Part shown: in pieces, positions 1 through 10,700 of the stretch
Layout: each line of letters opens with the position of its first letter
How positions within the stretch are numbered: position 1 is the first letter of the stretch
NCBI GenBank assembly: GCA_907165275.2
Contig: OU015663.1
Coordinates: 5,964,501 to 6,028,500 of the forward strand
Reading direction: 5' to 3'
DNA from: Zygaena filipendulae
Lineage: Eukaryota; Arthropoda; Insecta; Lepidoptera; Zygaenidae
DNA length: 64,000 nt
Translations under genes and position numbers: made by a program
The notes under the pieces: model-generated
What the model saw: only the letters and a program-made list of their open reading frames with translations
Told to the model about the DNA's origin: nothing
Database searches by the model: none

Positions 1-371
1 ACGAATTTGTCGTTGTTGACCAATTTCTATCACGCAATGTAACATGACATTTAGAGCTACCAACTATTGCAAAAAATAAAATTAATACAATTTTCTTCAT
101 TGCTTATTTTCTAGAGCACTGATAGTAAACTGAGCCCGATGCAAACAGTTGTTTTGTTAAGTATAAAAGAATAATATTGCATTAATGTTAATCAGGCAAT
201 TATAAGAGTCATCGGCAATTAACGAGCCTTTGTGATTGTTTCCATTGTGAGAAACATATACTTTCATTCATTATTAACGTAACGCTAATGCTAGGTATAT
301 TTCAGACGGGGGTAGGAAGGAATTTGGAGCGAGACGAGAACTATAATGGGCATGTTAACTAATTTTTATTT

Positions 372-637
372 TTTAGTCCGTCTTGTAGATTATTAAAAAA
401 TATTGGACACGTATTTTTTCTTTTTTTACATAATCAAAAAATAACGGCGATATATTGAGTTAAAATTTCGCGTGACGTCACTATTCTGACAGTTTGTATA
501 GCGGTTTTAGCGGTTAGTGACGTCACGACCCCCTCACCCTAAACTTTAATGCGCTTTATCTCTGTATATTTTAATTTATTTGAAAAATTAAAAAATACGT
601 GTCTATTGTTTTTTTTATTTTCTAACTGACGGATTAA
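372..637. mobile_element. foldback MITE, family with paired TGACGTCA, copy 1
   Basis: Ends TTTAGTCCGTC and a degenerate GACGGATTAA are inverted. The interior has TGACGTCA at 473-480 and 518-525. It shares over 200 bases of layout with copies at 7873-8150, 28470-28705 and 50274-51035. No coding capacity. The 1-371 and 638-1070 flanks are AT-rich with nothing recognised. Confidence 0.75.
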
Positions 638-1070
638 TTAGAATTTTGATTTTCAAAAGTAGTCCACATCCCTATTTTAGCAAGTGAAAACTGATGTTGC
701 AATTTGCAAACCCATTGTCTTTGCGACAGTGAAGAAACACTGTAAGTTTTAAAACCGTAGGGCAGCATCATGTTAGCAGGACTTTATATTAAAAGATTTT
801 TAATTTTTAAAGAAAATTTCATGACTTTAAACTCAAATATAATATAATCACCATTTATCATAATAATATTTAATAAAATATTTATTTATTTATTCATTCA
901 ACCATAAAACTACAATCATTAGTACTAGTAGATAACAGGCATAAATGTCATAATGCGATTGCGGTTACTCAGTTATAGGATGTTACTTAAACTATATAAT
1001 GTGGTGCCCCATTGCACTTATCTCTAAAATATAAAGAGTAGATTAACATACCCTGGATGCCTACTATACA

Positions 1071-1657
1071 TCTATCTATACTATAATAAAAGAGTAGAAT
1101 CCGCGATTCTGTACATTGAATATTTTTACCTAAAATTGAGAGGGGTGATAAAAGAAGAGTAACCAAGCACAAAAAAAGTTTTTAAATTTATTTTTTGTTT
1201 GTCTGTCTGTCTGTCTGTTCGCGATAATCTCCGCATCTACCTAACGGGTTGTCATGCAGTTTTCAGTAGTAGATTAAACTAAGACATATATGGAGCAACA
1301 TATAGGCTTTGTTTCATCGAAATAGGACACAGGGGAAAAAAGTTATCATCAGTTAAAGACTTCAGCAATGGTCAGCTTCGATATAATGTTGCATAACGAA
1401 CATGATAAAACCTTTTTAGAGATAATAATATGCATTTTTTTCTTTTCAATTGATTTTTCGCGAGGTGACAGTTTTAAGGCTTGGAGAGACAGATGATGTG
1501 ATTATATTTTCTTTGAGACCAAAGAGTGTATAACCACTACGTTTTAAAAGAGTGAGAAAATCTAACGTCATTACTATCATTGCAAGGGTCGGAAATTCAC
1601 GCGGGTGAAACCGTGGGCACCAGCTTTCACGCGGGTGAAACCGTGGGCACCAGCTAG
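1071..1657 (+). mobile_element. Helitron-like non-autonomous element with doubled 3' end
   Basis: It starts with TCTATACTATAATAAAAGAG and has an internal CTGT repeat. It ends with a hairpin sequence and CTAG at 1654-1657. Same family as 8775-9064 and, inverted, 31740-32028. The terminal 30 bases (TTCACGCGGGTGAAACCGTG...) are present twice in direct tandem at 1597-1626 and 1627-1656. The interior about 1340-1560 is less conserved. Confidence 0.65.
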
Positions 1658-2035
1658 TATATAATATAGTAGTATGTAGTATATTTATTACTCTGAGATA
1701 GCACTGACAACCCTAGTTGTGCCATCTAGTGTAAGAATATATTATGATTTTTAATGCACCCTTGCACACACCTTTTACAATACTAGGGGTTGGTTGGATG
1801 TAACAAGTCCCTGTCACAGGGCCCTACTCAAATAGTTAATTTAAAGTGTACTAGATGGCGTTCACTTTCAATGGCGACAAAAAGTGTTGTTATTATTTAC
1901 TCTTTATATCAGGATGAAAGTATATACGCTATCTCCTATTCCAAGACTAAAATTATTCGTTACTACTATTTTGTAAAATCTCACCTGAGATTAGGGGAGG
2001 GGGTTGAGTAACATCTCATGCCCGACATCTCACAA

Positions 2036-2173
2036 GCGGGGCTAAGATGCGCAACACGATAAGATTTTATCGAGCCATTTATCGATTCTCGTCGACATAT
2101 TGTATCGTTTTGTCGACAAGAATCGATAAAATGGCTCGATAAAATTTTATCGTGTTGCGCATCTTAGCCCCGC
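2036..2173. repeat. near-perfect 138-bp palindrome (hairpin MITE)
   Basis: Arms of about 61 bases (GCGGGGCTAAGATGCGCAAC to its complement) differ by two mismatches and one gap, around a loop of about 15 bases. No coding. Clear flanking duplication was not found. 1658-2035 and 2174-3078 hold nothing else I can support apart from a weak inverted CTAGATGGC-type motif near 1722-1860. Confidence 0.8.
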
Positions 2174-3078
2174 AGGTGGAGAGGGGAGGTCGAAAAATCG
2201 CCGAATTCACCTCACGTAATTAATGGATGCCTCCTTCGCTACCCAAACTAACAAACAGGGTGGTTTCACCTGTCTGTCACCCTATGAATCACTCATGAGA
2301 TTGCATTGCAAAAAATGAATTAGGTACTTACATATATCCAACGTTTTAATACCTAGTAAGTTATCTTCCTTAGTTCATATTATAATATATACATAAAAAA
2401 CCCTAAAAAGATTCCAGATTTCTGGGGAAAATTTCCAATTATTATTTGGTAAAAAAATCTCATTTAAATTATCATAAACATTTCAAAAAAATGAGCTAAA
2501 TTAGTAGTTCTCAAGTGATGCACTTACCAACGAACAGCATTTAATTTTTATTCATAGAAAAACATTTCTTATTCAACTCCTACCGACTACCGACTAGTAC
2601 TTGGTAGGAGACATCACTTGAGTACTAGCTGGAAATATACCACTTCGCTGCGTTGGTATTTGGACAGCGTGACGTTCCTTTGCTCTACATCTAAGCCAAA
2701 AGACGTACTTACGGAACTGATGATAGGAAGTTCCGAATAGTTTGCAGAAAAACAAACGTTGTTTATTATAATTATATTATTGTAGATTACTATTAAACTT
2801 GACTATTAAACTTTGTGAGCTGGTGTCCACTACATAATTCATGAAATTGCGGGAACTCTATGTTATTACCTGGACATATTTATTTCAACTTTATGCCAAG
2901 AGAAAAAAAAAAACTTTGTAATTTTTAATTAAACCATATATTATGCAGTGCTTGCGAAAATTAAGCACTAAAGACTTGCATTAGGTACCTACCTACCAAA
3001 ATTTATTACTAGGAATGGATGACGAAACCTTCCGAAAACTGGTTTTTCTCTGGTATATGGGATTGCAACAATCCTAAA

Positions 3079-3213
3079 TCCTTACTATTATAAATGCGAA
3101 TGTTAGTTTATTTGTTTGTTGGTTTGTTACGCTTTCACGCCTTAACTGACCGCATCATGAAATTTTGCATATACGTTTTCAGAAATACAGAAAAGGACAG
3201 GACCTACTTCTTA
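3079..3213 (+). mobile_element. 5' fragment of Lep1-type Helitron-like element
   Basis: It starts TCCTTACTATTATAAATGCGAATG and contains the family TTTGTTTGTTGGTTTGTTACGCTTTCACGCC block and the ACAGAAAAGGACAG motif. The 3' hairpin and CTAG end are missing. 3214-4839 beyond it is AT-rich and shows nothing else. Confidence 0.6.
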
Positions 3214-4893
3214 GAAATTAACTAGGATGCAAGTATAAATGAAAGAATACATTATTTTCTTTAATTTTATTATTTTATGTGATAATGGATACGATTTTTG
3301 TTAATATTAAGATTATTTAATCTTTTCTTTTACTTACAGATTTATCTACTTACAAATAAACTACTTTCTAATTCAATAGTAATAAATAATACTATGTATT
3401 ACTTCAATAATTACATCAAGTTATTTTATCTGATAAATCATGTAAACATTCAGTAAGTTAGGTACAATAAATAATGCACTGGGTAGGTGTGTACGATAGT
3501 GAAAGTATTATTACATATTAGGTACAATGACGACTATTATATTGATATTGATGCGAATTTTAGAAAAAGCTGAATTATTTCATCAGTTTTTTCCATAAAA
3601 TTATACCTACCTAGTGGATTGCAATATCTACCTTTTTCAGGGAACTACAAGTATGGTTATGGTTTAGTCAGAGGACATAATTATTATGAAGTTCCCAAAA
3701 GCTCGAAAAAAGTTTGCATGAACGCTATTCAAAACAAATGGAAATACAAGCACAAGCCATAGACAATATAGCTTTTGGGTAAACCAATTTTATTTTTTCA
3801 GTTTACATTTTTCATTTTTCAGTTTCATTAATAAGTATGTCAGGTAGGTATGCTTACAATATTTAAGTAGTAATTTAAAAATTTATATTTTGAAATTATT
3901 CCGTGGGTTGAGATCGTTGGACTCACACACACACTAATATATTTACATACCCAATAAAGATACTGTTAGACCCACAAACGCACTACCTACTGTATTTACA
4001 TAGACGTGAAACTCTTCAAGCAATGCTTTAAGATTTGCCTGGACAGTAACACAAATTTTAAACTCTACATGCATCATATTCACTTTGAAATATATTTTTG
4101 CGGTTATTGTGTGTACAGGATGTATATCTAGGGTTAAACTAGGGACTGAAGGAGAATGTTAAGTATCCGATTTCTATCTTAAATATCCAAAAGAACATTT
4201 TTGACCTAGAAATATGAAATATTAACGAAAATTGAGCGTGCTATGCCGACGCGCTGAAGTATCATAGCCTTGTAGATAGGTCGATGCCCCTTTCGTTTAG
4301 GTATATTTCCAATGGTGCGCCGACAAGTTTAATGTATGGGTCATTGACGCGTGTAATATTACGGTTTTTTTTTTCCTCTGTAATCATTTTTAGTTACATA
4401 TAGGCACGAGTTACTCCTCAACCTCGTTCGGCCCTCGTTCAACTCTACATCCTGTATATGCCACATTTGCGGCTAATAAAAGATTTTTAGGTATCGAGTG
4501 ATGCATTTTTTTCTATGCAGATCTTAAAACTTTTACTAATTATATACTAATATATACCATTATTTTTTACGAAATACGAAGTAAAAGTGCAGTGTATAGA
4601 TACAAAATGCGTGACTTAAGTAACTATAAGAACAAAACACAAACTCACAAATAATTAATTTGAATAAATTAGGAATAGAAGATTAAGAAATAATTAAACC
4701 TTAAAAATAATAAAAATTAGAATTGTTTACATACTGTACAGAAAAAGCAATTATTTTCCCCCATTTTATTATAACTTCTAGATCATTATATAAATTGTAA
4801 TAATACTATTAATTTACGTAATAATATTCAATACCTATTTGTAAATAGCGTTTTTCTTTATTTACATCTTTGGAACGCGTTACAAGAACACAC

Positions 4894-6697
4894 TGACTAG
4901 ATTCCACTCAATATACCATTTCGTATAATATATTAATAATAAATACACTATCTTAATATATTATAATTTAATTAATATTTCATAAATATAATCTACTTTA
5001 ATTAAATAATCATATAAACTTTTATTACAATTTTACAACATTTCCAGTAATATAATTTTCACGAATCCATAAATATTAAATACTTAATTATGTATAAATA
5101 GGTAGGTATTAAAGTTAAATTCTTTGAGATATGTTTAAGAATGTGCAATCATTGTTACAATTAGCACGAAGACAAGAACACACTCGATCATAATGGTGGT
5201 TTTATACGAACCATCTTTAGGACTATGCCTGTTATACCCCCTGCAGTTTATCATTACTGATACATGCAACTTACTTTATATCATTTATATAGTTTAATTC
5301 CACATTTCCTTATCATCGCGTCGCTCGCACTTTAAAAGGGCAAAACCCTATGAATTACGTAGTTGTAGACAGATTAGACTATATTTTTATGTATTCGTCT
5401 CTCTAAATTATTACGGCCTCGTAGTGAACTTAGAGTAAGTACCTACCTAAATCAGTGGTGCGCGTGTATACTCACCTTTCGGTAACCTATAAAATATGTT
5501 TCTTAGATATGTTTTCAGATTATAATGAAAGACAATTTGGATGTACTGACTAGATATATTTGCTTCCTAATAAGGAATTGAGATCATATTATATAAACCA
5601 ATTTAGACTTGACTAGTATAGATTAGATTAATATATTGTACGAGTACCTATATTATATAGCTTCTATCATACTATAGTAGCCTATTAATAAATCGCCGCC
5701 GGATTCGTCTAAAGAAACTGTAAAGTGCTCTACATAATTAAGATTTCCATTTTCATGAAAATTCGTGTAGTTTAAGTACCTACTCTCAAAATGAATATTA
5801 ATAGATAAATTACCCCAATTTTAGTTTTTTTTTTTTTTTTAAATAAAGATTTACTTAGCAATTCTTTCATGATACGGTACAACGTACAAAGAATATTTTT
5901 TCTTATTTATAAAATTTAAGACTAGAATGTTGACTAGTAATTATGATTTGTATATGAATAAATTACAATAATATTGGAATAAATTTTTAAAGTTGTAAGC
6001 AAAAAATGGAAAAATATGTAATAAAAAGTAAAATATAGATGTTACTTGGACCAAATGTAAATAACTATGAAGAGTAAACGATAAATTATATCATATTTAA
6101 AAATTGGTTCACTACAATAGGTACGTGACTATAGGCTATTTTCATTCATATGTACTTATTTGAAATTTCTGTGACTAGAATTGTATGACTAGATTGTTGT
6201 AATTAAGATATAGGTATGTAACGAAGTTGTTATAAATATTGACTAGATGGATGTTTTCAGACTACAAAATCGTTGAATAAATAATATAAATAGGTAAATC
6301 GATAACGATTTAAATACGTTATCGAATTATGGTTATAGTATAAGATTAATCCAAAGTAAAAATTTTATTTCGATTAAGAGAGATCATAAGGTGACTAGCA
6401 AATTGACTAGAGAACGACACTTAACTACACAGAGTAATAAAATAAAGATTATGATATAACGGACTAAAAAGATCACATTCCTAAGTACCTACATAAACAA
6501 GAAAGTGAAAATATTAGATACAAACAAGAATTACGCTATTGGAAACTTAAGATCACATATAGAAATTACGCAATAAGAAAAGGACTAGCTCTAAAATGAC
6601 TAGACTAAAAAATATTACGAAGACTAGATAAGTAGAAAATAAAATGTATAGAAAATCGTGACTTAGAAAACCATGACTAGAAAAACAAGGGACTAGA
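4894..6697 (-). promoter_or_regulatory. array of about 15 miR-279/286/996 seed-match sites
   Basis: The + strand carries GACTAG (the miRNA seed) repeatedly, so the minus-strand mRNA carries CTAGTC. Eight-base matches TGACTAGA start at 4894, 5547, 6172, 6186, 6240, 6404, 6597 and 6674. TGACTAG followed by another base starts at 5610, 5931 and 6392. GACTAGA without the leading T starts at 5920, 6622 and 6691. A six-base match starts at 6583. The site at 4894 also resembles the miRNA beyond the seed (CCACTCA follows). Established: miR-279 represses nerfin-1 in Drosophila. Inferred: the same control here, with many sites. Confidence 0.8.
5579..6386 (-). promoter_or_regulatory. two candidate bantam seed sites in the 3' UTR
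   Basis: The + strand reads TGAGATCAT at 5579-5587 (matching the first nine bases of bantam) and GAGATCA at 6380-6386. On the minus-strand transcript these would be an 8-mer and a 7-mer site. Two sites could occur by chance in 2.8 kb of AT-rich DNA, so support is weak. Confidence 0.3.
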
Positions 6698-7611
6698 AAA
6701 TTACGTATAGATTAAGGGCACACATTAAATCAACACCTACCGGATAATTTAACTTAAAAGCTTTGAAATATTTACTGAAGTGTTTGAGTCATTACAGTTA
6801 TAATGTACAATACTAATCTTATTTAGTTGCAATTTTCTTGTTAAACGTTGTAAATAAAATTTTATTTATCGATCGTACAGTTCCTAAAGATACGTAGGTA
6901 GTCCTAAAACAAACGACCTAATAAGACATGGATCGTTGCACGGCGAATTAGTACAATTCCGATGTGCGATGGCGATTGATGAAAAAAATATGAGATTGTT
7001 CGCATGCAACGGTTTGTACTGCGGAGTGCGGTGCATCTAAAAATATGCCGATGGTTTGGATCGATTGCGATGACCCTTCGCCTTCTAGCCACGTTGCCAA
7101 CGATCGGAACGCGATATGCCAACAAATGTCACGAGTCGCTTGTCTTGGTGCCAATCGTAATAACAATGTACCTACACGTCAATTAGTAAGGATAATAATA
7201 TGTTCTAATGCGTTAATCTTATGAACTACTTTTACCTACATTTTAATAAAAAGACACGTCAACGTTTGTGAACATTATGTAGGTGCGTGATGCTTTACCA
7301 TTTGGAATGTTGCTGCAGGACATTGTATAATTTATTTACACTTACTTACTAGGAAAAGAGAGCACAAAATTTTGTACAAATAATTTAAATTAGCACACAT
7401 TATTACGTTACGTAAAAATTATATTTACAGATCGGCTTATTAAAAAAAAAATCTTAGGAAAATTAATTAAAACAAGAAAAATATTCAATTTAGAGATCTA
7501 AGAAAAATATAAATGTGTGTTATCGGGTACATACGTTGCTGAATAAGGGTAGAGCGGGTTAGGTACGGCTGGATAAGAGGGGAAGCGCGGCACGGGCCGC
7601 AGCACACATCG

Positions 7612-7785
7612 TCAGCCGTCTCCAGTCCCCCCACCTTCGTCTTCAGACCCCGTCACATCGAGACTCCTGGAATCTTCGGAGGAACAAGAAGAGGCACAAC
7701 GCCTTACATCTTCCCAACCAAAGTCTTGATGAGATGCCGGCAATTTATTCCAGAAGGTGTTAAAATTGTCATCCCGTAAGGTTTC
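7612..7785 (-). CDS. nerfin-1: nerfin-1 last coding exon
   Basis: The acceptor ACCACAG at 7786-7792 is followed by 57 codons and TGA at 7614-7612. The segment reads [20 protein letters not shown] and ends with an acidic serine-rich tail ([16 protein letters not shown]). Support: correct phase, good acceptor, elevated GC against its surroundings, and a bias to third-position change that reads as coding. No domain is recognised in it, so this exon is a little less certain than the finger exons. Confidence 0.78.
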   Translation of the reverse strand, partial: ETLRDDNFNTFWNKLPASHQDFGWEDVRRCASSCSSEDSRSLDVTGSEDEGGGTGDG

Positions 7786-10700
7786 CTGTGGTAAATTGAG
7801 AAATTACGTGATATAATTATATAAATACAGCTTTATGATATTGAATCAGCTATAGTTTCCTAAATTTTAGTTTTTAGTCCATCTTGTAGATTAATAGAGA
7901 TAATTAGAAAATATTGGAGGTACGTAAGACGTATTTTTTCATTATTTTACGTAACTAAAAAATAATGGAGATACATTAAGTCGAAATTTCACGTGACGTC
8001 ACGCCGTGCTACAATTTACAGCACGTTGTGACGTCACGAGCGGGGCACTCCTAACTTTGGATGCACTTTATATCTAAGTATTTTTCATCAATTTTAAAAA
8101 CTAAAATATACATGTCTATTAATTTTTTAATATCTAACTGACGGACTAAATACATATAGAATTTTGATTTTAATTTCCTGGAAACTACCCTATTGTATTC
8201 TAGAAGTAATCAACAAAAAAACACAAGTACAATACCTACACATCGATATTAAGTTAATGTTATAAGGTTATACATATGTGGAACAACATAGCTACGTCAT
8301 AATAATCTATCTATCTATACTTATAATAAAACTGTAGAGAGGCCATTCTATACATTGAATATATATTCAAAATTAATATTGGATCGATACTGATGCCAAA
8401 AATGCAATGAGTAAATTTTTTGTCTGTCTGTATGTGCACGCATGGGTCAAAAAGTACTGAAGGGATTTTAACCAAACTTGGTACGATTATAGTCCATACT
8501 TCTGAGCAGGTTATAAGCTATATAACATAACGCTAAGACACATAGGAGCTGAGCAGTGACGATAAATTTGATGCAAGTCGAATGAAAATGCGCTTTCGAG
8601 CTCTTACCCTCGCATATGTTTACTCAATCACACAAAAACGGCTTAACGGATTTGGATAAAATTTGGCATGCACGTTGTCAGGGGAACAAAGAGAAGGACA
8701 AAGGGTACTTTTTATTCCGGAATTCCCGCGGCAACTCTGAAATTACTGCGGGTGAAACCGCGGAGCACAGCTAGTACTATAATAAAAGTATAGAATCCGC
8801 GATTTTGTACATTGAATATTTTTAAGAAAAATTGACAGGGGGCGATAAAAGAAGAGTAACCAACCACAGAAACAGAGTTTTTAAAATTATTTTCTGTCTC
8901 TCTGTCTGTCTGTCTGTTCGCGATAATCTCCGAATCTACTGAACGGAGTGTCATACGGTTTTCACAGGTAGATTAAGCTTAGCCTGGAGCTACATTTAGG
9001 CTTTTTTTCATTCAAATCGGATGTTGGGAAAAAAGTTATTACATAAAATCTACACAAAAACTAGTTATTTATATGTGAAATTTCAGTTCGTTTCGATTCT
9101 AAAATAATTTACGAGATTTTGCTCTACACGCAGGTGAAATTAAATAAAGCAATCAATTCTATTAAACAAACATAATAATTTTATGTTAGGTAAAGGGTCT
9201 TTCAATAGGGACGGGTCGATGTTGGCAGCCTGTGGCGGCCATGTTGTTTTAACGTCGTCTTTCTAACCTATATTTTTTTATTCAGTTAGTAATGCCAAAT
9301 CACCATGGCAAGTTACACGGTTGAGCAACACGTCCAAATGTTAAAAATGTATTACCAAAATGAGTGTTCGTTAGTGCAAACGTTACGTGCATTGCGCCCA
9401 TTTTACGGCAGACGAGGTGGTCCTTCAAAGTCGACTCTCCAACGTTTGGTGGCCAAATTCGACTTATCACCTTTAGACTTTTTTTTGTGGGGTTTTCTTA
9501 AGTCGCAGGTCTATACCAATAAGCCACAATCGACCGATGCCCTTAAAGTCAACATAGCTCAGGCTATCGCTGAAATTCAACCCGAACTATGCGGCAGAGT
9601 TGTTGAACATTGGACAACTCGAATTCGTGCCACCGTGAGAAGCCGCGGCGGACATTTAAACGATGTGATTTTCCACACATAATGGCATATATAGCTCTTT
9701 CAAATAAAAAAAAAAAATCGTTAAAATCTCACAGACGGCCTTTTTTATTTCATGTCAAAATCGACCCGTCCTTATTGAAAGACCCTTTACATATTTTATT
9801 CTAATAGCTTCAAATTGATAGGGAATTACTATCGATTTGAATATCAAATACTATAAGAATTCATGTACATACCGTCGGGTAAGCAGCGTATTCCGTGTGA
9901 ACCTGTCGAAAAGCCGACGGTTCTTTTTCAGCTTCAGCCCCAGGTTGTTCGTGAGCCAACAAATGTTTCTTCAAATATGCCTGCCTCCGGAATAATTTGC
10001 CGCAATGTTGACACGAAAACCGGCCAGTCTCCGAGGTTGTCGGTTCACGTCGTTTGGTGGTGCTAGGGATTCGCGGTTTGTGCCAGCGACGGTGGGACGC
10101 TAAGTTCGCTGGACAATTGAACACCTACAACAATAAGTATAGACAATGAGTAAACAAGAAACTTTTAATTCCCTAGACATTTTGTAAACTTTAAAAAAAC
10201 TTATTTAACACTATCTTTTTCCTGCGGTTTCACCCGCGGTAATTTCAAAGTTCCCGCGGGAATTTCGGGATAAAATGTACTCTATGTCCTTTTTATCCCG
10301 AAATTCTCATGAAATTTTGCATAAACGTTGTCAGGGGTACAGCCTGACAATGTGTATGCAAAATTTCAAGATGATACAAACAAACTTACGTTTCACATTT
10401 ATAATAGTAATTATGTTGGTAAATTATTTTCAAATTGAAAATCCGAATATTATAATCAACAGCTTTATTTTTTGCGCTAAACACAACAGATACTAATTTA
10501 TTATTATTATACTTCACGCATCATGAAACGTATCAATTAGCGTGTATAAATATTTCGACAGCAATTGCGGACGCCGCTTCCCATGGAAATGTGACAAGTG
10601 TTTACAATTGCTGCATCCCCTCGCTTATTACCTGAGAGTATCTACCCTCGCGTAAACTCGTTCCCACGTATACAGAACGAATATAACTCTTATTTTTGAG

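Larger units (their letters stand above)
4840..7611 (-). promoter_or_regulatory. nerfin-1: predicted nerfin-1 3' UTR, about 2.8 kb
   Basis: AT-rich sequence follows the stop codon, with no recognisable transposon, unlike the flanks and introns. On the minus strand an AATAAA lies at 4862-4857, directly after a TGTAAATA. Further candidate poly(A) signals exist, for example at about 4770-4765. Pumilio-type TGTAAATA motifs occur at 7429-7422, 7340-7333 and 4866-4859. Small open frames at 6904-7186 overlap each other in several frames and look like noncoding UTR. The 3' end is inferred from the last AATAAA after the miRNA-site array. Confidence 0.6.

Noticed and set aside
2592..2597. Another GACTAG as part of the miR-279 array
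   Set aside because: It is isolated, over 2 kb beyond the predicted poly(A) site, and in a different sequence context.
6904..7186. Three overlapping 60-73-residue frames downstream of nerfin-1
   Set aside because: They overlap in several frames, lack homology and fall in the predicted 3' UTR.
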